A stretch of DNA of 64,000 nt from an uncultured Tateyamaria sp. (GTDB lineage: Bacteria > Pseudomonadota > Alphaproteobacteria > Rhodobacterales > Rhodobacteraceae). Positions within the stretch are counted from its first letter, which is position 1. Each line of letters begins with the position of its first letter. Made by a program: the position numbers and the translations under genes. The notes beneath the pieces were generated by a model that searched no databases, was not told the origin of the DNA, and was given only the letters and a program-made list of their open reading frames with translations. The stretch spans positions 902,501-966,500 of the forward strand of contig NZ_CANNDS010000001.1 of the NCBI RefSeq assembly GCF_947503415.1, written 5' to 3'. Positions 26,810-36,028 of this stretch are shown here, in pieces.

Positions 26810-27844
26810 TCATACGCGCTCAATGATCTTCTCCCCAAACAGGCCTTGCGGGCGGAACACCAGAAAGATCAGCGCCAGCACATAGGCAAACCAGTTCTCG
26901 GTCGCGTTCATGGTAAAGCCAAACAGCGCACCCGCCAGATCACCCGAGGACATGAAGAACTCAAACAGCTTCTCGCCCACGCCAATGATCAACCCGCCGA
27001 CGATGGCACCGGGGATGGACGTAAACCCGCCCAGCATCAGCACCGGCAACGCCTTGAGCGCAATCAGCGACAGCGAAAACTGCACACCAGACTTTGCACC
27101 CCACATGATGCCGGCAACCAGTGCCACAAAACCAGCCACCGACCACACCAAGATCCAGATGTAGTTCAGCGAAACCCCCACGCTCAGCGCGGCTTGGTGG
27201 TCATCCGCAACAGCCCGCATCGCGCGCCCCTGCTTGGTGTATTGGGAAAAAATCACCAGCGCAGTCACCAGCAGGATCGCAATGATCGTCGCCGTGATAT
27301 CCAGATTGTCGATAAAGAACCCATAGCCGAACAGGTTGAAGGTCGCCTCATCAATGGCAAGGTTTATACCCTGCGGCAGGCACGTGCCCTCCGCCAGACA
27401 CACATCCAGCTTCTTGATCTCGGACCCCCACATCAGGTCAGCCACGCCTTCCAGCAGGTACGCCAAACCAATGGTTGCCATGAACAGGATGATCGGCTCC
27501 TGCCCCACCAGATGCTTGAAGATGAACCGCTGCACCATCCACGCCAGCAGAATCATCACAACAACTGTCAGCAGGATGGCAAGCATCGAATGCACCTCCC
27601 ACCCGAAATAGTGGATGTCGGTACCAAAGAGCGCATTGATCAGGTGCGCAAAGGGCACTTGCCCGTTCTGAATACCAACCAAAGTCATGGCCGCAAACAG
27701 CGCCATGACCCCTTGAGCAAAGTTGAAGATGCCGGACGCCTTGAAGATCAGAACAAAGCCAAGCGCCACAAGGGCGTAAAGCACCCCGGCCATCAGGCCG
27801 TTCAGAAAGACTTCGCTGGCATAAATCAGCTGTTCAGACATCAT
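26810..27844 (-). CDS. livH: Branched-chain-type ABC permease (LivH)
   Basis: 344 aa. The start ATGATG offers two ATGs (27844 or 27841); the first overlaps the preceding stop by four nt. About eight to nine helices with FLNGLMAGVLYALVALGFVL, IFKASGIFNFAQGVMALF, and the EAA-type loop RAMRAVADDHQAALSVGVSLN, then PGAIVGGLIIGVGEKLFEFF. Length and motifs match LivH. Confidence 0.93.
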   Translation of the reverse strand: MMSEQLIYASEVFLNGLMAGVLYALVALGFVLIFKASGIFNFAQGVMALFAAMTLVGIQNGQVPFAHLINALFGTDIHYFGWEVHSMLAILLTVVVMILLAWMVQRFIFKHLVGQEPIILFMATIGLAYLLEGVADLMWGSEIKKLDVCLAEGTCLPQGINLAIDEATFNLFGYGFFIDNLDITATIIAILLVTALVIFSQYTKQGRAMRAVADDHQAALSVGVSLNYIWILVWSVAGFVALVAGIMWGAKSGVQFSLSLIALKALPVLMLGGFTSIPGAIVGGLIIGVGEKLFEFFMSSGDLAGALFGFTMNATENWFAYVLALIFLVFRPQGLFGEKIIERV

Positions 27845-28428
27845 TTCATCCCTATTTGCATCAGGTCCGCCGTATGCGGGCGCAGCGGCTGGTAACTCAC
27901 ACGCAGCCGTGTCAGCCCAGCGAAAGTCAGGTTCCAGTTCAATGTAATCTCGGTCACACGACCATCCCGGCGGGGTGCGGCCAAGAAAGCAGCAGCATAG
28001 GCCCGGTCCATCGTCACCCTGCTCACCGGCTCGAACCCTGTCGTGGACACAAACCGTGCCCCGGCCCCATCGCGCCATTCGTTGAAAGCCAGCAGCAACT
28101 CGGAATAGCTCAGCCCCTGGCTGATGATCTCGCAGGCGGGTTCGTCATACATGAACACCACCAGCGTGTTGGCCAGATCGGTCTCTTGATACCCCAGAGC
28201 ATAAGAATTCAGCGTGCTTTCGAAATAGCGCCGGAATGTGCGCGGGATCGGCATGATGTCCTGCGGCGACAGGCTCGCCGGGTCCTCCAGATAGGGTAGG
28301 CACCGTGTCTCGATCACATCGCACAGACCTGCCATCCCAGGTTGCGCCGGGTCGCAGATCGCAGGTTCGTCGGCCAGCGCCGCACCGCCCCAGACCGCCA
28401 GACCTATGGCAAGACCCAATATTCTCAT
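27841..28428 (-). CDS. Periplasmic uncharacterised protein inside the liv operon
   Basis: 195 aa with a signal peptide (MRILGLAIGLAVWGGAALA). Mature part contains four cysteines (ICDPAQPGMAGLCDVIETRC and EPACEIIS), possibly two disulfides, and ends in a beta-rich stretch (EITLNWNLTFAGLTRLRVSYQ). I do not recognise the family. Its stop overlaps the livH start, so it is part of the transporter operon and may be an accessory component. Confidence 0.75.
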   Translation of the reverse strand: MRILGLAIGLAVWGGAALADEPAICDPAQPGMAGLCDVIETRCLPYLEDPASLSPQDIMPIPRTFRRYFESTLNSYALGYQETDLANTLVVFMYDEPACEIISQGLSYSELLLAFNEWRDGAGARFVSTTGFEPVSRVTMDRAYAAAFLAAPRRDGRVTEITLNWNLTFAGLTRLRVSYQPLRPHTADLMQIGMK

Positions 28429-28539
28429 CCTTTGGCCCCCGCTTGCGTTGCGCGCCGCGGCACATGACCGCGCGTTGGGGGTGCACAGGGGGTGTACGCC
28501 TGGTGCACGGGGGGTGACACCCTGATGTCGGGCGTCAAC

Positions 28540-29358
28540 TCAGTCATGCGACACCCCAAGATAGGCGTCGATCACATCCTGATTGTTGCGCACTTCGTCG
28601 GGCGTCCCGTCCCCGATTTTCTTGCCATAATCCATGACAACAACACGGTCGGACAGGTCCATCACCACGCCCATATCGTGTTCGATCAGCGCAATGGTCG
28701 TCCCGAATTCGTCATTCACATCAAGGATAAAGCGGCTCATGTCCTCCTTCTCCTCAACGTTCATGCCCGCCATCGGCTCGTCCAACAGCAGCAGCGAGGG
28801 CTCAGCGGCCAGCGCCCGTGCCAGTTCCACCCGTTTCTTCAACCCGTAAGGCAGACGCGACACAGGCGTTTTTCGGATGGCCTGAATTTCCAGAAAATCA
28901 ATAATCTTTTCGGCTACTTCCCGGTTGGCCGTCTCTTCGGCCTCGGCCTTGCCACGCCAGATGGCCTGACCAAAAAGCCCGGTTTTCATGTGGGTCAACC
29001 GCCCCGTCATCACGTTGTCCAGAACGCTCATCCCTTCGAACAGGGCGATGTTCTGAAAGGTCCGCGCAATCCCCTGCCGCGCCACTTCAAAGGGCTTCAT
29101 CTGCGGCCGCGGCGCACCTTTGTAATACACCTGCCCCTCTTGCGGGATGTAAAAGCCGGAAATCACATTCAGCATTGACGATTTGCCTGCCCCGTTGGGG
29201 CCAATGATGGCGCGGATCTCACCCTCTCGGATGTCGAACGAGATATCTTTGATGGCCTCAACCCCCCCAAATCGCAGGGTAATATTGCGCATCTCCATGA
29301 CCACCGCACCGATCTTGCGACCATCGGCAGTGACGTATCCTTCAGCCTGATCAAGCAT
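28540..29358 (-). CDS. livG: Branched-chain-type ABC transporter ATPase (LivG)
   Basis: 272 aa from the ATG at 29358, which has GGAGG upstream; longer frames lack one. Walker A GPNGAGKSS, signature region SRLPYGLKKRVELARAL, Walker B LLLLDEPMAGMNVEEKEDM and switch IALIEHDMGVVMDLSD. The signature is LPYGLKK-type, as in LivG proteins. The start is separated by a short gap from the plus-strand mini gene at 29441. Confidence 0.94.
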   Translation of the reverse strand: MLDQAEGYVTADGRKIGAVVMEMRNITLRFGGVEAIKDISFDIREGEIRAIIGPNGAGKSSMLNVISGFYIPQEGQVYYKGAPRPQMKPFEVARQGIARTFQNIALFEGMSVLDNVMTGRLTHMKTGLFGQAIWRGKAEAEETANREVAEKIIDFLEIQAIRKTPVSRLPYGLKKRVELARALAAEPSLLLLDEPMAGMNVEEKEDMSRFILDVNDEFGTTIALIEHDMGVVMDLSDRVVVMDYGKKIGDGTPDEVRNNQDVIDAYLGVSHD

Positions 29359-29440
29359 GGGGTGCCTCCATCGTCCGCGGCTTAAGCGGGATATTAACCA
29401 TTTTCTGCGCAAGCTCGGGACACATTTCGGAGGGGTCCCA

Positions 29441-29605
29441 ATGTTTGATGCACTTGAACGCCGCTATCTCTTGAAACTCGCATTCGATTGCCGCCGAAAG
29501 GGGCTGAGTGCCGCGGAAACACGCAAGATCATGCGCCGCAACATCGGCCATTTTACCGGCGACAACCGCTTGATCTGCGCGGTGCGGCACGTTTTCGAAG
29601 ACTGA
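29441..29605 (+). CDS. 54-residue uncharacterised protein, opposite to the liv operon
   Basis: A small frame with a strong ribosome site (CGGAGGGG, 7 nt before the ATG). The product (FDALERRYLLKLAFDCRRKG, LSAAETRKIMRRNIGHFTGD) is helical and basic. No family recognised. It sits in the gap between the first CoA ligase and livG, on the other strand. Confidence 0.55.
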   Translation: MFDALERRYLLKLAFDCRRKGLSAAETRKIMRRNIGHFTGDNRLICAVRHVFED

Positions 29606-29739
29606 CGCACCACAACTCACTGTTTTGAGTAAATTCCTCCCGGTGGGCCGGTTAGCCAAGCGGTACACCCGACGGCCAAAAAGCGCCCGACGGGATGGTG
29701 GGCGGGGCGATGGCGCAGCCGAGCGTCGAGCCAACATCC

Positions 29740-31710
29740 TCACTCCGCTGCCATCTTCTGCGCGACGGGCAGGACCGCTGCTTCACAAATCTCCAGCGTC
29801 GCCGAAATCGACCCCTTGCGCCCATCCTCATAGGTCACCTCGGTCGTCGTCGATACCTGTTTTGATCCATCATAAAGCGCCGAGATGATATCACCGTATT
29901 TCTCTTCGATGATGCGGCGGCGCACCTTGCGGGTCCGCGTCAACTCCCCATCATCCGCGTCCAGTTCCTTGTGCAGCACAACAAACCGGTGCACCTGACA
30001 GCCCGACAGCATCTCGTCCTCAGCGACAGACTTGTTCACCTCAGACACATGCTCGGTAATTGTCGCCAGCACCTGTGGATGCTGCGCCAATTCCTGATAG
30101 GACCCATAGCCGATATTGTTCCGCTCGGCCCAGTTGCCCACAGCCGTCAGGTCGATGTTGATGAAGGCCGTGCATTCTTCACGCCCATTTCCAAAGACCA
30201 CGGCCTCCAGAATGTTCGGAAAAAACTTCAGCTTGTTCTCGACATATTTCGGCGCGAACAGCGCACCAGACGCCATCTGCCCCACATCCTTGGCGCGGTC
30301 GATGATGCGCAGATGCCCGGTGTCTTCCTCGATAAACCCGGCATCGCCCGTTGCCACCCAACCTTCGGCATCCTTGGTATCGGCAGTGCTTTCGGCGTTC
30401 CTGTAATACTCCACAAACACACCGGGCGAGCGGTAAAACACCTCGCCATTGGGCTCGATCTTCAATTCCACGCCCGGGCATTGCACGCCCACCGTATCAC
30501 TGCGCACCTCGCCATCGGGCTGTGCGGTAATAAAGACGGTCGCTTCGGTCTGACCATAAAGCTGCTTCAGGTTGATGCCCAAAGATCTATAGAAATCAAA
30601 GATTTCCGGCCCAATCGCCTCACCGGCTGTGTACCCCACGCGCACGCGGGAAAACCCAAGCGTGTTCTTGAGTGGCCCATAGACCATCAACTCGCCCAGA
30701 CGGTATTTCAGCCGGTCCATGAAGCCCACGGACTTGCCGTCCAATATCGCAGGCCCGACCTTGCGCGCATGATCCATGAAGTAGTGAAACATCTTCTGCT
30801 TGAAGGCACTGGCGTCCTCCATGCGGATCATCACATTGGTCAACTGCGTCTCGAACACGCGCGGCGGGGCGAAATAATAGGTCGGCCCAATCTCGCGCAG
30901 GTCCACATGCATCGTGTCCGCGCTTTCCGGACAATTCGTACAGAACCCCGACCACAGCGCCTGCCCGACGGAAAAGATGAAATCACCCACCCAGGCCATC
31001 GGCAGATAGGCCAGAATGTCGTCTGACTGCCGCAGCCCATCAAACTCGGAAGACGATTTCGACGTCTCGATCACATTGCGGTTCGACAGCACCACACCCT
31101 TCGGCTTGCCCGTCGTCCCTGAGGTATACAGCATCACGCAGGTGCTGTCGTAGTCCAGCGCCGCAATGCGCTTAGCCATCTCCGGCGCCAGCTCATCCCG
31201 CTTGGCCCGACCGGCATCCTGCACATGAGAATACTGGTGCAGCTTCGAATGATCGTATTTCCGCAGCCCCCGCGGATCGAGATAGATCATCTGCTCGAAA
31301 TTCGGCAGACCACCCTGCACCTCAATGACCTTATCCACCTGCTCCTGATCACCGGCAATCACAAACCGCGCGCCCGAATGATCAAGGGTATAGGCCATCT
31401 CCTCCGCCGCGGCGTCCTGATACAGCGGCACAGGGATCGCCCCTGCCATTTGCGCGGACATCATTGACCAATAGAGGTAAGGCCGGTTCCGCCCGATCAC
31501 GGCAATATGGTCACCGGGCTGCACGCCCAGATCAATCAGCCCAAGCGCCAGCGCCTCGACCTCTTCCAGCGTTTCGGCCCAACTCCAGCTTTGCCAGATC
31601 CCGAACTCTTTCTCGCGATAGGCCGGTGCCGATCCAAATTCCTTGGCATTCCGGTGTAGCAGCGCAGGAACGGACACCAGCCCGTTTGCGCCTTCAGGCG
31701 ACTTGACCAC
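29740..31710 (-). CDS. Long-chain-type acyl-CoA ligase (AMP-forming)
   Basis: 656 aa from a GTG at 31710. I prefer this over the ATG at 31731 because the only strong ribosome site (GGGAGGA) lies between them. ANL-superfamily motifs: YTSGTTGKPKGVVLSNRN (P-loop), LYGQTEATVFI, WVATGDAGFIEEDTGHLRIIDRAKD (hinge) and a large lid as in eukaryote-like long-chain ligases. It is the first gene of the liv-type operon. Expected to activate the imported acid to its CoA ester. Confidence 0.9.
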   Translation of the reverse strand: MVKSPEGANGLVSVPALLHRNAKEFGSAPAYREKEFGIWQSWSWAETLEEVEALALGLIDLGVQPGDHIAVIGRNRPYLYWSMMSAQMAGAIPVPLYQDAAAEEMAYTLDHSGARFVIAGDQEQVDKVIEVQGGLPNFEQMIYLDPRGLRKYDHSKLHQYSHVQDAGRAKRDELAPEMAKRIAALDYDSTCVMLYTSGTTGKPKGVVLSNRNVIETSKSSSEFDGLRQSDDILAYLPMAWVGDFIFSVGQALWSGFCTNCPESADTMHVDLREIGPTYYFAPPRVFETQLTNVMIRMEDASAFKQKMFHYFMDHARKVGPAILDGKSVGFMDRLKYRLGELMVYGPLKNTLGFSRVRVGYTAGEAIGPEIFDFYRSLGINLKQLYGQTEATVFITAQPDGEVRSDTVGVQCPGVELKIEPNGEVFYRSPGVFVEYYRNAESTADTKDAEGWVATGDAGFIEEDTGHLRIIDRAKDVGQMASGALFAPKYVENKLKFFPNILEAVVFGNGREECTAFINIDLTAVGNWAERNNIGYGSYQELAQHPQVLATITEHVSEVNKSVAEDEMLSGCQVHRFVVLHKELDADDGELTRTRKVRRRIIEEKYGDIISALYDGSKQVSTTTEVTYEDGRKGSISATLEICEAAVLPVAQKMAAE

Positions 31711-31759
31711 GTATGTTCCTCCCGAACACATCCCCCCGTGTTGGGGACGTGCATGATCG

Positions 31760-31785
31760 CTTAGACGATTCTTCCTGCGTCTAAG
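31760..31785. promoter_or_regulatory. Inverted repeat operator at the CoA-ligase promoter
   Basis: Perfect 8-bp arms CTTAGACG and CGTCTAAG separated by 10 nt. The element covers the expected -10 to +20 region of the minus-strand promoter (TTGACG at 31811-31806, 17-nt spacer, ATCCTT at 31788-31783), so a repressor bound here would block the whole liv/CoA-ligase operon. Confidence 0.5.
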
Positions 31786-31902
31786 GATGTTGTTCACAGG
31801 CTGCGCGTCAACTTTTTCCTGATGTTTTCCCAATCCTTACGAATTGTAACAGCCACACACCCGCCGTTGTGCGCCCCATAAAACCAATGCTAGCCATGGC
31901 GC

Positions 31903-33795
31903 ATGGCACAGGATCACACGGCATCGCTCACGGCCTCGGGCCTGAACCTGATCGCGCAGGCGCTCACGATCTATGACCGCGATCTGCGGCTGGCCGTTTG
32001 CAACGCCCCGTTCCAACAGATGTTCGAGCTGCCCGACGCGCTGGTCACTCCAGGCTCCACCTTTCGCGAAACCATCACCCATCTGGCAGAGCGGGGCGAA
32101 TACGGCCCGATTGAGGATGTGGACGCTTTCGTGCAGGAACGGGTCGATCAGGCCCTCGCGTTCGAACCGCACTATATGGAACGCACCCGTGCCAATGGGC
32201 GTACAATCTCGGTTGAAGGTTCGCCCCTGCCCCAGGGCGGTTGGGTCACCGTCTACACCGACATCTCCCACACCAAGGCCCAAGAGGCGTTGCTGCGCGC
32301 CCGCGCCACCGAACTCAGCGATCAGGTGCTGCAACATACCGAGGCGCTCAGCACCACCAACCGCCAACTGGCCGCGACCGTCTCAGCGCTGGAAGAGGCC
32401 AAGCGCCAGTTGACCGAAACCGAGGCACGCACTCGACTCACCACCGAAATGATGCCCGCCCACATCGCCCATGTGGACGCGACCGGGCACTACACCTACT
32501 CCAACCGACGGCTCAGCACGGTCATCCCCAACCGTCCCTCAGAGATTGTTGGCGAACACATCTCCGACGCCCTCGGCGCCTTCGCCTACGGGCGCATCGC
32601 CTCCAACCTCGCCCGTGCATACCACGGCGAGGCATCCGTCTTCGAATTCACGGATGAGGCAAGCGCCAGACGCATTCGTGTGGCCTTCACTCCCGAAGCC
32701 TCGGGCGGCGTCTACATCCTGTCCATGGACATCACCGAAGAAACCCAAGCTCGCGTGGCCCTGCAACAAAACCGCCGCCGCACGCTGGCCGCGCAGATGA
32801 CCTCTGGCATGGCGCACGACTTTTCGAACCTGTTGACCATCATCCTCGGCCTGCAATCCAAACTATCTCGTATGGAAGGTCTGCCTGAAGGTGCGACCGG
32901 CCTCATCGACGGCACCCTGTCCGCCACCCGCCGGGGCGGCGAGTTGCTGAACGCCATCGCCGACATGACCGCAGGCCGCGCCATGCGGCCGGCAGCAACA
33001 GACATCGAAACCCTGCTCAGCGAAGTGCAAACCATGGCCCGCTCGACCCTGCCCACAGGTGTCACGCTGACCACAGGTACCACCGTCACCGGCCCCTACA
33101 TGCTCGACCCCGGCCTCGTGCAGGACAGCCTCCTCAACCTCATCCTCAATGCCCGCGACGCCTGCGGCACCGCTGGGCAAATCACCCTCACCGCCCGCCC
33201 GGTCCACGACACATGGCTCGAATTTACCGTCACCGACACCGGCCCCGGTTTCTCAGACGAGGCGCTCGAACACGGGTTCGACCCGTTCTTTACCACCAAA
33301 GGGTCCGAAGGCTCGGGCCTCGGCCTGCCCATGGTCTACGACATGACCAAACGCGCGGGCGGCGACCTGAAGCTCGGCAACGGAGATGTCGGCGCGCAGG
33401 TTCGCCTGCGCCTGCCCCTGGGCCCCGCCCCGCAACTCGCGGGCGCACTTGTGCTGCTGGTCGAGGATGACCCAGACCTGCGTCAGCACTACCGCGACCA
33501 GCTGATGGGCATTGGCCACGCGGTGATCGAAGCGGCAGGCGTGGACGAGGCCATCGCCCTCACCGCAGACCTGCCCGACATCGGCCTTGTGCTGTCGGAC
33601 ATCAACCTTGGCTCGGGCACCCGCACCGGTATCGACCTCGCCACCCAACTCAACGGCACTCTGCCAGTGATCCTGATGACATCGCTTCTGCCCAGCGACC
33701 CCACCTTCCAGGCAGCCACCCGCGCGGCCCCGGTCCTACGCAAGCCGTTCGAAGCTTCCGACCTCGCCGCCCTCCTGCAAGCAGACGCCGCATGA
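31903..33795 (+). CDS. Hybrid sensor histidine kinase
   Basis: 630 aa, soluble. Two PAS-like domains (about 10-125 and 180-285; the first PAS_7-like with LTIYDRDLRLAVCN) are joined by a coiled coil (about 127-180). The kinase core has phospho-acceptor His305 in SGMAHDFSNLL, N box LILNARDACG (near 416), G1 DTGPGF and G2 GSGLGLPMVYD. A C-terminal receiver (about 515-628) has Asp566 in LVLSDINLG and Lys614 in RKPF. No membrane segments, so it senses a cytoplasmic signal. The response regulator gene overlaps its end by ATGA. Confidence 0.93.
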   Translation: MAQDHTASLTASGLNLIAQALTIYDRDLRLAVCNAPFQQMFELPDALVTPGSTFRETITHLAERGEYGPIEDVDAFVQERVDQALAFEPHYMERTRANGRTISVEGSPLPQGGWVTVYTDISHTKAQEALLRARATELSDQVLQHTEALSTTNRQLAATVSALEEAKRQLTETEARTRLTTEMMPAHIAHVDATGHYTYSNRRLSTVIPNRPSEIVGEHISDALGAFAYGRIASNLARAYHGEASVFEFTDEASARRIRVAFTPEASGGVYILSMDITEETQARVALQQNRRRTLAAQMTSGMAHDFSNLLTIILGLQSKLSRMEGLPEGATGLIDGTLSATRRGGELLNAIADMTAGRAMRPAATDIETLLSEVQTMARSTLPTGVTLTTGTTVTGPYMLDPGLVQDSLLNLILNARDACGTAGQITLTARPVHDTWLEFTVTDTGPGFSDEALEHGFDPFFTTKGSEGSGLGLPMVYDMTKRAGGDLKLGNGDVGAQVRLRLPLGPAPQLAGALVLLVEDDPDLRQHYRDQLMGIGHAVIEAAGVDEAIALTADLPDIGLVLSDINLGSGTRTGIDLATQLNGTLPVILMTSLLPSDPTFQAATRAAPVLRKPFEASDLAALLQADAA

Positions 33796-34493
33796 CCCAG
33801 CCCCTCGTCACCATCCTCGACGACGAACCGGCGATCCGCACGATCCTTGCGGATGCGCTGGAAGAAGCCGGGTTCCGCACCCTGTCCTTTTCCCGCGCGT
33901 CCGCGTTCGAAGCGGCGCTCAAAACCCACAAACCCGACGTCTGCCTCGTCGACCTCGGCCTGCCCGACACCGACGGGCTGACGCTTGTGCACAAGCTCGC
34001 CCTCGAACAAGGGGAGGCGGTCATCATCATCTCGGGCCGCGCTCAGGTGCAGGACCGGGTGACAGGGCTGGAACTCGGTGCCGACGACTACATCATCAAA
34101 CCCTTCGACCCGGCCGAGGTTGTCGCCCGCATCCGCGTCCGCCTGCGCACACCCAAAGCCACGTCACAGTCCAGCCAGGTCGCCCATTTTAACGGCTGGA
34201 CGGCGTCCTTCGACAGCTACACGCTGACGGACGAAATGGGCGAAGAAACCCCCTTCTCCCATGCCGAAGGCGAAGTGCTGCGCCTCTTCCTCGACGCCCC
34301 CAAACGCCTGATCAGCCGAGCGCAAATGCAGGAAATGCTGGGCGGCGGCGCAGGTGACAGCTTTGACCGCGCCATGGACGTGCGCATCAGCCGCCTGCGC
34401 ACCAAGCTGCGCGAAGACCCTAAAAACCCCCGCCTGATCAAGACAATCTACGGCGCGGGGTATATCTTTTTGGGCGATGTGGAGTGGACATGA
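33792..34493 (+). CDS. OmpR/PhoB-family response regulator
   Basis: 233 aa. The receiver domain has acidic pair DD near residue 10-11, phospho-acceptor Asp54 (CLVDLGLPDTDG), the Ser of IIISGRA and Lys in IIKPFDP. The C-terminal winged helix has the recognition segment FDRAMDVRISRLRTKL followed by LIKTIYGAGYIF. Coupled to the hybrid kinase by a 4-nt overlap; its targets are unknown, though the neighbouring CoA-ligase promoter is divergent and a candidate. Confidence 0.94.
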   Translation: MTQPLVTILDDEPAIRTILADALEEAGFRTLSFSRASAFEAALKTHKPDVCLVDLGLPDTDGLTLVHKLALEQGEAVIIISGRAQVQDRVTGLELGADDYIIKPFDPAEVVARIRVRLRTPKATSQSSQVAHFNGWTASFDSYTLTDEMGEETPFSHAEGEVLRLFLDAPKRLISRAQMQEMLGGGAGDSFDRAMDVRISRLRTKLREDPKNPRLIKTIYGAGYIFLGDVEWT

Positions 34494-34520
34494 CGATTCA
34501 ACTCATGGCAGAAGCGCACC

Positions 34521-34742
34521 ATGGTTGAAGCGCTCCTCTATCGATCCGACGACGCCCGGTTTTACCGTGTCGAAATCACGCTCAACCTCTTTGCTGAAGC
34601 GTCTGTGGTGATTGAATGGGGTTTCAAGGGCGGCCAACCCTGCCGCCACATCACCTGCCACAGCGACCTGCGCGCCGCCTCGACCGCCGCCGATCGCTAC
34701 CGCCAGCGCGCGCTCAGCCGCGGCTACGCAAGGGCGGCCTGA
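34521..34742 (+). CDS. Mini WGR-domain protein
   Basis: 73 aa. The pattern [21 protein letters not shown] followed by FKGGQ and [13 protein letters not shown] matches the WGR domain, with Trp-Gly-Phe in place of Trp-Gly-Arg. WGR domains bind nucleic acid ends in PARPs and occur alone in some bacteria; the role here is unknown. It is 27 nt after the response regulator and its last 19 nt overlap the convergent hydrolase gene. Confidence 0.72.
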   Translation: MVEALLYRSDDARFYRVEITLNLFAEASVVIEWGFKGGQPCRHITCHSDLRAASTAADRYRQRALSRGYARAA

Positions 34743-35926
34743 AGCCCCGCGGCATGGGCCAACACGCGCAGGCCCGCCACCAGATCAGCCTCGTCCGTAT
34801 CTTCCTCAAACGCATGGCTGATGCCGCCAATGGACGGCACAAACAGCATCGCCACCGGCATCACCCGCGCCACATTGGTCGCATCATGCAGGGCCCCCGA
34901 TGGCATACGCCGCCACTTGCCGGGTGCAAAGGCCTCCGCCCCCGCTTCCAACCGGGCACGCAGATCAGCATCCATCGCCACCGGCTCCAGCCCCAAAAGC
35001 GGCCCCTTCTCAACCCCCAACGCCATCTCTGCGGCAACCTCCGCCAGGGTCTCCTCGATCCCCGCTTCCATCCGCGCCAACCGATCCACACTGCCATCGC
35101 GCCATTGCATGGAAAACCGCACCTGCCCCGGCACGATGGACGACGCATTGGGGGCCACGCTGACATGCCCAATTGTCCAGACGGATGAGGGCGTGACCAC
35201 ATTCCGCAACCGCTCATTCAACCGCGCCGAAAACGCAACCAGACCCTGAAACGCATCCCGCCTGAGCGCCATCGCGGTGGTACCAGCATGGTTCTGCTGA
35301 CCGGTCAGCGTGATCACCCGATCCCGAATGCCCACAATGTCAGTCACAACCCCAATCTGCTCCCCCGCTGTATCCAGCGTGGCCCCCTGCTCGATATGCA
35401 ATTCGACAAATCCAGTGAACTGCGCCGGATCAACAGGCGCACCAACGCGGTCCCCCACAACCCGCCGCGCATCCCCCAAAGCCACGCCCTCATGGTCCAC
35501 CAGCGCGTCCGCCTCAGCCTGCGACAGCCCCCCGGTCCACACATTCGACCCGGTGGTCACACCGTACCGCCCCTCTTCATCCTGAAACGAAACAACGGAT
35601 ATCGCAGGCCCACCGGCCTCCAAACTCGCCCGCGCCACCTCCAAAGCAGCGACAACGCCCAGCGCCCCATCCAGCCACCCGCCCTGCGGCTGACTGTCCG
35701 AATGCGACCCAAGCAACAGCGACGGCCCCTCCGCCAACCCAAACAGGTTGCCCATCGGATCAAAGCGCGGCGTCAACCCGGCTTCGGCCATCCGCGACGC
35801 CAGCCAATCCCGCGCAGCCATGTCAGCATCGGAATAGGCCGGGCGCACCACACCCTTGCCCACACCCGACGCGCCAAAGGCGCGCAAGCGATGCAAATCC
35901 TCCAAAAACCTGTTCGGGTCGATCAT
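34724..35926 (-). CDS. Zn-dependent amidohydrolase of the allantoate/carbamoyl amino acid family (M20)
   Basis: 400 aa from the ATG at 35926. M20-fold metal site: [20 protein letters not shown] (His and Asp), [10 protein letters not shown] (Glu-Glu) and [13 protein letters not shown]. The family includes allantoate amidohydrolase, N-carbamoyl-L-amino acid hydrolase and ureidoglycine-type enzymes, all in nitrogen recycling from purines or pyrimidines. The window also carries puuD and a nucleobase permease, but 20 kb away; the exact substrate stays open. The longer frame from 35989 runs into a repeat element and is rejected. Confidence 0.88.
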   Translation of the reverse strand: MIDPNRFLEDLHRLRAFGASGVGKGVVRPAYSDADMAARDWLASRMAEAGLTPRFDPMGNLFGLAEGPSLLLGSHSDSQPQGGWLDGALGVVAALEVARASLEAGGPAISVVSFQDEEGRYGVTTGSNVWTGGLSQAEADALVDHEGVALGDARRVVGDRVGAPVDPAQFTGFVELHIEQGATLDTAGEQIGVVTDIVGIRDRVITLTGQQNHAGTTAMALRRDAFQGLVAFSARLNERLRNVVTPSSVWTIGHVSVAPNASSIVPGQVRFSMQWRDGSVDRLARMEAGIEETLAEVAAEMALGVEKGPLLGLEPVAMDADLRARLEAGAEAFAPGKWRRMPSGALHDATNVARVMPVAMLFVPSIGGISHAFEEDTDEADLVAGLRVLAHAAGLQAALA

Positions 35927-35935
35927 CGCGCTCTC

Positions 35936-35983
35936 TTCATCTTGCCAGACAAACTCTGGGGAGTTTGAGGGGTGAAACCCCTC
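35936..35983. repeat. TTGCCARATAAACT intergenic element, copy 1
   Basis: CATCTTGCCAGACAAACTC followed by GGGGAGTTTG and a hairpin GAGGGGTTTCACCCCTC (on the minus strand). It shares its head with the copies at 38941, 41741 and 43393. Confidence 0.6.
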
Positions 35984-36028
35984 ATTCACAAGACGAAAAT
36001 CGCGCGCGCCGTCAGGCGCTCATCCGGA

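Noticed and set aside
29643-29690. tRNA-like segment (GGGCCGGTTAGCCAAGCGGTA)
   Set aside because: Only the acceptor/D-arm start resembles a tRNA; no anticodon arm, T arm or closing acceptor strand follows.
31711-31833. Upstream start codons of the long-chain CoA ligase (31833, 31731)
   Set aside because: The ribosome site GGGAGGA lies downstream of both, and the upstream frame covers the promoter and inverted repeat.
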